Positions 54,777 to 64,000 of a stretch of 64,000 nt of DNA are shown piece after piece. Numbering within the stretch: position 1 is the stretch's first letter; every line of letters begins with the position of its first letter. Origin of the DNA: Nageia nagi (taxonomy: Eukaryota > Pinophyta); contig JBITNC010000001.1 of the NCBI GenBank assembly GCA_050084985.1, positions 173,166,001 through 173,230,000 on the forward strand, given 5' to 3'. A model generated the notes under the pieces. It worked only from the letters and a program-made list of their open reading frames with translations, ran no database searches and was not told the DNA's origin. Made by a program: the position numbers and the translations under genes.

Positions 54777-57659
54777 AGTGGTATTAGAGCCATTCTTGGA
54801 GGCTCCTCTTCAACATCCTTGAAGGTCCTTCCTCTTCTTTCTTCATCTACTTTTTGGAGGTAAAAGGACTTGAAGGTTTAATCTCCCTCTTACCTTGTTC
54901 ATTATCAAATTTTGCTTTATTACTAACCATTTTGGTTCTTTGATTATAAAGTTTTATTTAGCAAAATTTGTTCAAAGCAAATATTATTGCTATATTTTTT
55001 AGCTATACTAACATGTTAGTTCATTCTTATGCTATTGCTATACATTATTCTTTACTAACAATAGTTTATTAATTATAATTTTTAAGTAAAATTGCTTAAT
55101 GTATAGCAATAATATGTTAATTACAAATTTTGAGTAAATTTGATTAAATTTAGCAATAATGTGTTATTATAACTTAAATTTGCAATTTTATACATTATTA
55201 TTTAATGTAGAAATATTTAAAAGTGTTTTATGTTTTACAACTTTACAAATACAATATTGTTGCAACAATTTTTTTTTCAATATTTTCGTTACACTAATAC
55301 TTAGTGTAGAAGTTTTTTATTATTAATATTGTAATAAAAATGTATTTATTGTGATATTCAAAATAAATGTTAGTATTGTATAAATGTATATTCATTTTTT
55401 TAAAAAAGAAATATATTTTAATATGTTAAAGCCCATTTCTTTCAAATATACTTTTTTTTAAATGTATTTCAATAAAAATATACATTTATAAAAATAGGAG
55501 AGGCTTTATTAATTGTTAATACATGCTTTATCCAAATAAATATTACACTATGTAATAAAAAGGGAAGGAACATTGTAATTTTTTTGTTCTATTTACAAAA
55601 TAAAAAATAGGCAAGAGGGGATTTTTTTAGTTAATATCAATTCTATATAAAAATCTTTACTTTTTTTTTTTTGGGGATGTCTACCCCTGTGGTAGTGGCC
55701 ACTCAACCGTCCTCTCTCTTACTCCGATGGTGGTGCCTCTACTAAAACCCCATCTAAATATGCAGTATAAGTATAATGGAAATAGGTTGGCTTCTCTTCG
55801 TGGATCCAAAAATATTAATAAAAATTTGAAATAAAGTAGTAACAAATGTTAATATAGACATTGGGATAGTCATTTATTGCTTTAAAGACAACCATAGATG
55901 CTTCAATATCACTATGCTACCCATAAACCACTTGCATCGACCAGGTGATAATTTGATCTCATCCTTTGAATTCTTCTTTCTATGCCTTCAAGTAGCCATC
56001 TGCCCCTTTATTGAGGTTCGACACCAACTCTCATGTTATCCTTTTTTTTTCAAGGTTCTATGCGTTGCATTGTTATATTCCTAAATTTTATCTATGACTC
56101 CATCAATGGGTTCGATTGTTGTATCTCTTCTCCTTTTAATAATCAACCCTTCCTCTTAACTCAACACCTTATTCGGTTCTACTTTATTAAAAATTCTAGG
56201 CTCCACTCTTTTATAAAAAAAAATGTAGTATGGGTTATTTTTTACAATTACCTTGAGCTCATTTTTTTTATATAGACAAGGATCTTGCATTTTTTAAAAA
56301 GTATGGCTTTAAAAAAAAAAAAACTTAAAAGCAGTATGAGTTTCTTAAAAAAAGTGTTTGGCATCTTTTTTAAAAAATATTTTTTTTTAAAATAAAAAAG
56401 GTGTGGAATTTTTTTGTTTAAGTATTAGCTAAAGGTTCGTTAATTGCCATTTAAAGCCTAAATTTGTTTTAGGCTAATGTTTTTTAATTAATTCCTTATG
56501 GGCAATTTTTAAAAAAGTAAAGGCTAATATTACTAGTGTTGCCTGAATAATGATAACTTATTATTATGCACACATGTGGATGGATAAAGTTTTAATGCAT
56601 AATTATTTCTAAGTGGATAAAAGTTTTAATGTATGGTTAAAATTTTATCCTAATGCATGATATTTGCTAATATGCACACATTTGGATGGATAAAAGTTCT
56701 CTTAAATATTTTTGCCTATGAATTTTTGATAAAATTGCAAATAAGGAATTATTTTAAGTCCAATTTTTAAGTAAAAAGGGGGAGAATTCCTCAATTATTT
56801 TGATAATGAACCTTTGTATATCTCCATTAGGGGTTATAACAAAATCCATTGGACTCTTAGGCTCATTTGTTGTTACTTAAAATTAATGAACCTTTGTAAA
56901 GAGATCCATTAAGAGTTGTAACAAAACCCATTGGAATCTTTAGCTCATACTTATGGATGATGTTGGATGTAGTTGCATGTTTAAAAGATTTTATTATTTT
57001 GCACTTTTACTTTATATATAAAGTATGCAAGCATTGAAATTTTTTTTTTTTTAAAATAAATACATTCACACATTTATTCTACAACATGACTTATTTAGGG
57101 AGCCATGAGGTGAGGATAAGGTAGACTAGAGCCTTTTAATCCAACGATCCAAGTGGTAAAAATTATGTACTTCTTAATTACCCTTAAGTCCTCTGTTGGT
57201 ATGGATTTAACTTCATATAGATGGATAGGCATGTGTGTAGTGATACCACATATTTGCCCATCCATTCAAGGATTATGTTGATAACTTAGGAAGAAAATTA
57301 AAAAATTTAATCAAGATAATTAATTTGGTTGATCTAACATACATCATAACCTTGGAAAATAGCTAATACTTCTCTTTGTGAGAATATATTGCTGTCTAAG
57401 GTGAACTGGTTGAGGATTGGTAGGACCTAAGCTCCTTATGGGCATCTAGGTAAAGGCCTAATTTTAGACAAGAAAACAAGTCTCAATTCTTCCCTCTTTA
57501 TGATTATAATTGGTGATGAAAATGTTGGATTGATGATTATTATGCTTGTTAATAATTTAAGCATTTGATTTGTTGATTAGTTCAAACATATATTTGTATG
57601 ATTAATATTTTAAACATGTATCCTTACATTGTTTATCTCTTTCATATTATTTTGTATCA
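54777..57659 (+). other. Leader of Copia C
   Basis: 2.9 kb non-coding. The first part has repeated ACTAACAT/ATGTTAGT words around T- and A-runs (54920-55560). A GC-richer block at about 55670-55800 (GGTAGTGGCCACTCAACC) and 55900-56170 looks foreign and unrecognised. After 56280 it matches the leader of A (31241-32122), for example CCATTGGACTCTTAGGC and CCATGAGGTGAGGATAAGGT. Confidence 0.65.
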
Positions 57660-58470
57660 ATGGGAGACACTTTTGCATCCAAGCATATCCTAAATCATTC
57701 CAATTTTTGTATTTGAGAACCTAGGATGAAAGCAAAACTTCAAGCATAGAAACTTTGGAAGATTGTTAGTGAAAACCAAGTTGCTCCATTAGAAAAGAAG
57801 GAACTTGAAGCTTATAACTCAAAAAATGATTTGAAAACCTCTATGATTTTTTTTATTATTTCAAATGAAATATTCCTCATGATATCTTCTTCAAACTTTG
57901 CAAAGGAAGCTTGGGATAGACTAAAGAGTATCTACCTTGGTACCAAATTCTCTAGAAGGTTCACCATTCTTTAGAATTTACTACAATCATGTCAAAAGGA
58001 AAAAGAAAGTATGGCAATATATATGAGTTAGGTTATTTACCTTAAGACCTAGCTTCTAGGGTGTGGTTGCAATTAGATCAATGATGTGTTTATAACTTTT
58101 ATCATCCTTCAAATCCTCTCTACTAAGCTTAGTCACTTTGTGACTATTTTTGAAACTAAACTTGATGATGGAAAAGAAGTGTTCTCCTTGAAAAATATAT
58201 TAAGGTTTATCTTGAAACATAAGAAAATACTTAATAATAAAGTGTTGAACCCCTCACTTCAAAAAGAAGGGCCATAACCAAAAGAAAGATTCTCATGATC
58301 TGAAAAATAACTTCAAAAAAGGTGGAAATAAGAAGCATTATGAACCTGATAAGATAAGAAAATTCAAAGCCAAATTTGGTGGAGATTGTAATTTATGTAA
58401 TTTTTATGACATGTATGACCATGAAAAAGTTGATTGCTACAAGAAAAAGAAAGATCAAGGTGCAAAAGGA
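57660..58470 (+). pseudogene. Copia C gag relic
   Basis: MGDTFASKHILNHSNF starts the frame; after stops come LWKIVSENQVAPLEKKELEA and FAKEAWDRLKSIYLGTKFSR (57895-57960), the UBN2-type Copia gag. Then FETKLDDGKEVFSLKNI (58150-58200). The nucleocapsid zinc knuckle reads CNFYDMYDHEKVDC (58396-58437), with Tyr instead of the second Cys, so metal binding would be impaired. Confidence 0.82.
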
Positions 58471-60960
58471 TCTAGAAAATCAAACAAACCTAATAATAAG
58501 AATTCTGCTTATGTAGCTATCTTTTTCTCTATGTCATGCACTTTTTCAAATGATTGGATTATTGATTCTAGATGCACTAATCACATGTGTTTTGAAAAAT
58601 ATAAGTTTAAAAACTTTCATAAGTATAGAAAAGATGCAAATGTGATAGGTGATAATTCAGTCCTTGAAATTCAGAGTATTAGAAGTGTGTGGTTACAAAA
58701 AAAGATTCTTAAGAATGTGCTTTATGTTCTTAAACTCACTATGAATTATCTTTTATAATTTAAGTTACAAGGAAGGGTTACACTTTTGAGTTTAAATTAC
58801 ACTCTTGGTGCTTGAAAAAGGGTCTCTCCACTTTGGTGAAAAGTTCAATAAAAAATAACCTTTACATTATGGATCAATCTCCAACAAAGATGTGCCTTGA
58901 AACTAATGTTTTCTTTAGAGGTAATTGTTGGCACCATCAATTAGGCCATTTAAACCATAAGAACATTCAAGTTATGAAATATCATGATCTTGAAGAAGGT
59001 TTGCCTATAATATCACCTACAATTGGTCTTTGTGAGAAGTGCATTCTAGGTAAAATGAATCGAAATTTTTTTTCAAAAGATAAGGCAACTAGAGTAACTT
59101 AACCTCTTATGTATTCAGATTTGATGGGTCCATTTCTAACTAAGTCACTTAGGGGAGCATCATATGTCTTGACCTTTATTGATGACTTCAACAAGATGAT
59201 ATTTAGTTATCTTATAGAGCACAAGGATCAAACCTTTGATAGGTTCAAAGATTTCAAAGCCTTGGTAGAAAATCAATCTGGATTCAAAATTAAGATGTTG
59301 AGATTTGATAATGGAGGTGAGTATAATAGAAATGAATTTAATGATTATTGTACCAAGTATAAAATCAAGAGGTAGTTTACAATACCTTACACTCCTCAGT
59401 AGAATGGTGTATCCAAAAGGAAGAATAGAACCATTTAGAAAATAATAATATGTATGTTAGAAGATATTTTTAGCTTCTTATGGGGTGAAGCTATAAATAC
59501 TACAATTTATATCTTAAATAGGTTTCCTATAAAAGTAGTTGAAGGAAAAAATCCATATGAGGCATGGAAAAGAAAGAAATCTAACGTCTCTCACTTTAGG
59601 GTCTTTGGTTGTGATGCTTATGCCTTTGTTGTTCCTAAGAAAAGGAATAAGATGAGAGATCTAAAAAGTGTATCTTTATGGGCTATGAAAATTAGCATAG
59701 AGGCTACAAGCTATACCAATATTCCTCTAAAGTAGTCTTTATGTCAAGGAATGTAAAATTCAATGAACTTTTTGAAGAATCTAGTTCTTGTGAGAACCTA
59801 AATGAGGTTAATGATTCTTCTATCAGACCTAACGGTGACTTAGATGTGTAAATCTACATGAACCAACCAGAAGTGTTTATTATGTAAGGTAAAAAATCTT
59901 TTGTTTGTAAGCTAAAGAAGTCTTTGTATGGACTTAAGCAAGCACCTTAGGCTTGGTAAAAAAATATTGTAGGATTCTTTGAGGATATTGTATTTCTAAA
60001 TGCTTCTTTAACATAGATCTTTATGTGCTCAACTAGGGATAAGACTTGATCTTGATTCTTCTCTATGTGGATGATTTTTTGATTATAGGGAATAATATAG
60101 TCCTCATATAAGACTGCATATCAAAATTTAAGGTAACTTTTGAAATAACATACCTTGGTCTATTGCACTACTATCTTGGTATACAAGTGTACTAATATAA
60201 GGATTATACTTATCTTAGTCAATTCAAGTATATCTCAGATATCTTGCAAAATTTTAGAATGAAAGAGTGCAAATATGCTACAATCTTAGTCTCTTCTAGA
60301 ATCACTTTATCTCTTACTTCTAACTCTCATTTGGTAGATGCTACAGCTTATAGGAAACTAATTGGTAGTCTTCTTTATTTGACTATCTCCAGGACAAATA
60401 TTTTCTTTGCTTTGAATTTTTTGGCTTGCCTTATGCAAAAGCCATATATTGATCACCTTATTGCAGTTAAGCAAATTTTGAGGTATTTTACGGGCACTAA
60501 AGATCTTGCTCTCAAGTATAACAAGTTTCCCTCATTTGTTCTCTCAGGATTCTCATATTTTGACTATGAGAGAGATAGAGATGATAGAAAATCAACCTCT
60601 TATTATATGTTTAGCATTGGTTTACATACTATCTCTTAGGCTTCCAAGAAGTAGCTTATTATTACTCTCTCCACCATAGAGTTTAAATATCATGCAATAT
60701 CAGTTGTAGCCCAAGAAGCCATTTGGTTGATGTATCTTCTAAAATAGGTTGGGTATGAGTAAGTTCATCCATCTAAAATTTATTTATATAATCAATTAGC
60801 TATTACTTTATCAAAGAATCCTATTTTCCATTAGAGAACAAAGCACATAGAAATCCAAGCCAACTTCATCAAAGAGAATGTTATAGATGGTCTTCTACAC
60901 TTATAATATTATCCATCAGTACTAAAATCTACTAATTTATTCACCAAGCCCCTTTCTAAA
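58471..60960 (+). pseudogene. Copia C pol relic with an internal deletion in RT
   Basis: Protease active site appears as WIIDSRCTNHMCF (58555-58593), where the DSG triad is DSR. Next come NFHKYRKDANVIGDN; pre-integrase WHHQLGHLNHKNI and CEKCILGKMNR (58927-59060); integrase open frames with YSDLMGPF, LTFIDDFNKM and MLRFDNGGEYNRNEFNDY (59112-59350), keeping the catalytic D, D and E; and YEAWKRKKSNVSHFRVFGCD (59553-59612). Around 59830 the sequence jumps from NDSSIRPN to GDLDV and IYMNQPE, so roughly 450-480 bp of RT found in A' (18500-18920) are missing. LKKSLYGLKQAP and LLYVDDFLIIGN remain (59910-60090), then RNase H with ATAYRKLIGSLLYLTISR and FTGTKDLALKYNKFPS (60340-60535). Confidence 0.92.
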
Positions 60961-61810
60961 GCCCAATTTTGTAAGCTTAGAGATTCTATTGGGTTGGTGA
61001 AGTTGCCTATCCTGATTTATTCACTAACTGCTTTAAAAATTTTATTGTGCACACTTTGAAAGTTTCTTATGGTTAGTGAAGTTTTTCTCAAGGGAAAGTG
61101 AAGGTTAAATTCATGTTTATGATGACAACTTCATCCTTAGGAGAATATTATTCTATATAATGTTGATCTTAAATGTACATCTTTATGGTTAGTTTGCTTT
61201 ATGTGAGAAACTCATGGCACATTTTGGTTTCTATTATCACTATGTGAGGAATCATTATGTATTTGTTGACACTGTTTGGTTATCCATATGTGAGTGATAT
61301 ATATATATATATATATTCTCTTTTTGTTATTGATCAACATATACTTTATAATATATAATAGATGATTATAAGTATTGGCTTAACATATTTTTGGTGACTT
61401 GTAGTGCATCATTGATCAGTTTATGGATGTCATTATTTAGTTCATTTATCTTATGATTGATATGAATGTTTATATCATGCATCTAACTGATCTTGTTTAT
61501 GAGATGCTTATAGCTTGCAAGTTTCATTTTGAGAATGCAAGTTACTTACTTTAGGTGGGAAGGATCATGGAGGCTCACATGTCAACTTAGTGGTTGATCG
61601 ACTATACTTATAGTGAAACTAATTATGGTTAATGATTGTATTGTAAATAATTTTGTCAAATGGTATTATAGTGAGTCTCAAACTAGATCTTGCTTATTTA
61701 TCAAAGATGTAAAAGTTCTCATCTCCACTTGTATCTCTTTGAAGGAGAACTCTCTTACTTTTTCTTTCTTCTTTCTCTGTGCTCTATCTCAATATTACAT
61801 TAAAGGGGAT
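60961..61810 (+). other. 3' non-coding tract of Copia C
   Basis: Near 60990-61110 the pol end SIGLVKLP is followed by about 60 bp and then a second GGTTAGTGAAGTTTTTCTCA, a small duplication of the end of pol. A (TA)n microsatellite lies at 61291-61313. Ends with the polypurine tract TTAAAGGGGAT. Confidence 0.7.
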
Positions 61811-62014
61811 TGTTAGAATTTGTAATGTAATGTTATGTGATATTTCTTTTTAATGTAAATTCACTTAATGCTTAAAGTATATTTAGATACCTTAAATCAT
61901 TAAGGAAATAAATATAGAAAGGGGAATAAATATATAAACGCCTTTAACTTTACCCTTGGGTTAAAGGGTGGGTTTCTTCTTAGAAATATAGAGGTACCCC
62001 TCCTCTTATTATAA
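61811..62014 (+). repeat. 3' LTR of Copia C, truncated
   Basis: Starts TGTTAGAATTTGTAATG and matches the 5' LTR to about CCTCCTCTTATT. Contains a 20-bp local duplication (GGAAATAAATATAGAAA / GGGAATAAATATATAAA). The right half is lost and G2 DNA follows. Confidence 0.82.
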
Positions 62015-62494
62015 ATAATGCTATAACATTTATTCAATATGATATTCCTAATGATGATATCATTGATAAATGCCTACTAATCAATATTTATGTCAAGATA
62101 TTAGGTAAAACAATCAAACATTCATTTGTAGATGGTGGTGCATGTTTGAGTATTTGCTCTATTAACTTCCTCAAGAAGTTTGATGATAAGTTGATGCCTA
62201 AATTTGTAAGAAAGAAGTACAAGATCATATGTTATGATAGTGATAGCAAAGCCTGTGCCTTTCATATCATGTTATTTATTCAATTAGGACCAAAGATAAT
62301 AAAAGTTATGAAATATGTTCTAGATAAGAAGATGCCTTATGAAATTCTTCTTGGAAGATGATGAATACATCCAATGAGATGTGTACCATATACACTACAT
62401 AAGTTGATTAAATTTAACCATGATAGATATGAATTTGTAGTTAAAGTAGTAGAAGCAAATCCAAACATGATTGCATAAGTTGAGAACATCATAG
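62015..62494 (+). pseudogene. G2 aspartic protease region
   Basis: Aligns with G1 34610-35090. The active site reads FVDGGACLS (62119-62146), with DSG changed to DGG. Downstream the open frame 62146-62361 includes YKIICYDSDSKACAF, IQLGPKIIKVMKYVLDKKMP and YEILLGR, then HKLIKFNHDRYEFVVK-like residues. It ends at AACATCATAG where Copia D begins. Confidence 0.82.
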
Positions 62495-62935
62495 TGTTAG
62501 AATTTGTAATGTAATATTGTGTAATATTTCTCTTTAATGTAAATTCACTTAATGCTTAAAGTATCTTTAGATACCTTAAAGCATTAAGAGAATAAATATG
62601 GAAAAATATTTAACCTTAGCCTTGGGTAAAAGGGAGGTTAAAGAGTGGGTTTCATCTTATAAATAGAGAGGTACCCCCCTCGCAATACATAATTTGGAAG
62701 CAGAGTTATGGTAAAGGTTTAGAGTTAGGAGAAATAGGAAGAGATCTTGTAAGAGAGGTTCTTGAGAATAATAAGATCTTGGTTAGTGGATGTACTCCCA
62801 AGGAGAGAGGACCCACTTTACATCTTGTGTTCACTATGAGATTGGATTATTTTATCATGCTATTTTGTTTATGTTGTGAAGTGCCTTCTTGAGATCTTGG
62901 TAGATTAGAAGTTAATTTAGAAAGCGTTGATTTCA
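62495..62935 (+). repeat. 5' LTR of Copia D
   Basis: Starts TGTTAGAATTTGTAATG, ends TTGATTTCA. U3 stem-loop at 62551-62585; TATA box TATAAATA at 62658-62665. Confidence 0.87.
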
Positions 62936-64000
62936 TAAAGTGGTATCAGATCCATCTTGGAGGCTCTTCTACAACATCCCTAAAGGTCCATTCCACTCCT
63001 TCCTTCATTTATTTTGGTGAGGTAAAAGAAGCTTGAATGTATAATCTTCTTCCTATCATTTTTGTTCTTCAAATTTTGCTTATATTACTAACATTTTTTT
63101 CTTTGATAATGTTATTCTGCATTTAACAAAATTTATTCAAAGTAGATAATATATTATTACCATTTTTTTGTTATACTAACAATTTTGTATTAGTAAGTAT
63201 ATGTGTTAATTACTAGTTTTGAAACTTTGTTTCAAATGACTCTATATTGTTATTATGACTTTTTTTTACTTACTAACATTGCATTTGTTAGTTGCAATTG
63301 GCTTGAGAAAACTTGCTTAAAATATATTGTTGTTACATTTTTTTTAATAACCTTTGATGGTATGTGCAATTTTTTTTTTATAACTTTGCAAAAATTATTG
63401 CAATTTTTTTAAATTTAACCACAATACTATTATTGCAATGATTTTTTTTTTACAATATACTAAATATATGTTTGTAAAAAGTATGGGCTAAAAAGAGCTT
63501 GCAATTTTTTGTAATATAGTTTACAAAAGTATTTTTACAATATGAGAAATTGTAAAAATGTGAATTATTTGTATATTCTCTTTTTAAGAGGCAACATTTA
63601 TTAAAAAGGAGCTACATTTTTTTTGCAAATTTATATTTGCAAAATCTTAGAATTGAATGTATTCTATTTTCTCAAAAAAAAGGAGGTATTTTTTAAAAAT
63701 TATATATAATTTTGTATTTTTAACAAAATTTATGTATATAATATATTGTGATAACACAATGTATCTTATTAGCTAATACCAACAAATTATTAGGCACATC
63801 ATTGGATAGTTGCTTGAAGGTGTTTCATAATAAATGACAAAAGGAAAAATTGACAGAAAAGTAGGTGGGTATGGGATTCATTATCATGATTTTCTCTCTT
63901 TGGAAGGCTTGCACATGTTGCCCCTCCTACCACATGTCACTCTGCTCCTATTCTCCTGAGTTCATCCAAAACCCTCCTAAAGCAATTTTTTAATGCCTTG
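62936..64000 (+). other. Leader of Copia D
   Basis: AT-rich leader with TACTAACA / TTAGTAA words and long T-runs. From about 63770 onward the composition changes (CACATGTTGCCCCTCCTACC at 63913) and matches nothing I recognise. No gag is reached. Confidence 0.6.

Larger units (their letters stand above)
54369..62014 (+). mobile_element. Copia element C, inserted in G2
   Basis: 5' LTR 54369-54776, PBS GTGGTATTAGAGCC (54778-54791), long leader, gag, pol, 3' tract, polypurine tract AAAGGGGAT and a 3' LTR fragment. G2 gag-pro lies on both sides. The 3' LTR stops after about 200 bp, so the right boundary was deleted together with a little of G2. C belongs to a subfamily of A whose LTR begins TGTTAGAATTT. 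Confidence 0.87.
51836..62494 (+). mobile_element. Gypsy element G2, interrupted by Copia C and D
   Basis: LTR 51836-52652, PBS region TATTGATTCCCAC, gag 52783-54368, then Copia C. G2 coding resumes at about 62015 with the protease region and is cut again at 62494 by Copia D. Compared with G1 (34535-34630), about 20-25 bp of G2 are missing at the C junction. RT and the rest are outside the window. Confidence 0.83.
62495..64000 (+). mobile_element. Copia element D (5' end), inserted in G2
   Basis: 5' LTR 62495-62935 followed by PBS TGGTATCAGATCC and a leader that runs off the window. It is a sister of C: the two LTRs and leader starts are alike (CTTGGAGGCTC, GAGGTAAAAG). D's LTR is longer (441 bp). 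Target is CATAG at 62490-62494; the right copy is beyond the window. Confidence 0.83.

Noticed and set aside
14297-64000. Endogenous pararetrovirus or virus relic
   Set aside because: All coding relics have LTRs and Copia or Gypsy domain order; no movement protein or coat protein motif was seen.

Overview
This window reads as nuclear DNA from a plant with a large, old, transposon-packed genome. A gymnosperm, probably a conifer, fits best, but that is inference. The composition is AT-rich. Almost all coding signal belongs to broken retrotransposons that have jumped into one another. One host exon and three fragments resembling host-type genes stand out. I found no bacterial-style operons, CRISPR arrays, rRNA or tRNA genes.

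Left part (1-13480). A broken hAT transposase lies on the minus strand at 1-1492. It is interrupted by a 212-bp MITE with an 8-bp target duplication, and it abuts a 1.29-kb solo-LTR-like segment. A LINE reverse-transcriptase relic follows at 4014-5696. The only convincing host exon is at 7551-8209 (minus). It encodes the basic N-terminal part of a HAT3.1/PRH-type PHD-finger homeodomain protein and ends at a splice donor. No later exon was found down to base 1, so the hAT, LTR and LINE relics may all sit in one intron longer than 7.5 kb. Between 8282 and 13480 there is upstream sequence, a 287-bp tandem duplication, LTR-like DNA and a DUF4283 (LINE ORF1) remnant.

Right part (13110-64000) is a nested stack that can be unwrapped. 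The base layer, M, is a minus-strand Copia element whose RT gene is split between 13481-14296 and 49081-49343. Copia element A (14297-49080, plus) is inserted in it. A contains: a second Copia copy A' (15748-20575); a 10-kb minus-strand non-coding LTR element L (20600-30583), which itself holds the complete non-autonomous element E (26393-29497); the Gypsy element G1 (32123-42576); and a solo LTR (44789-46181). To the right, M is interrupted again by Gypsy G3 (from 49344). G3 is cut by Gypsy G2 (from 51836), and G2 is cut by two Copia copies, C (54369-62014) and D (from 62495).

Host-like passengers in the stack are a BAH-domain fragment resembling the plant chromatin readers EBS/SHL (25707-26090, inside L), a histone H2B-like reading frame with CCAAT and TATA boxes (inside an insertion in the G1 RT gene), and an unrecognised degenerate minus-strand frame with its own TATA box (23040-23528). 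Nothing here looks like a working new molecular system. The most unusual signals are the gene passengers, a stem-loop conserved with paired changes in the LTRs, and the order of the nested insertions.
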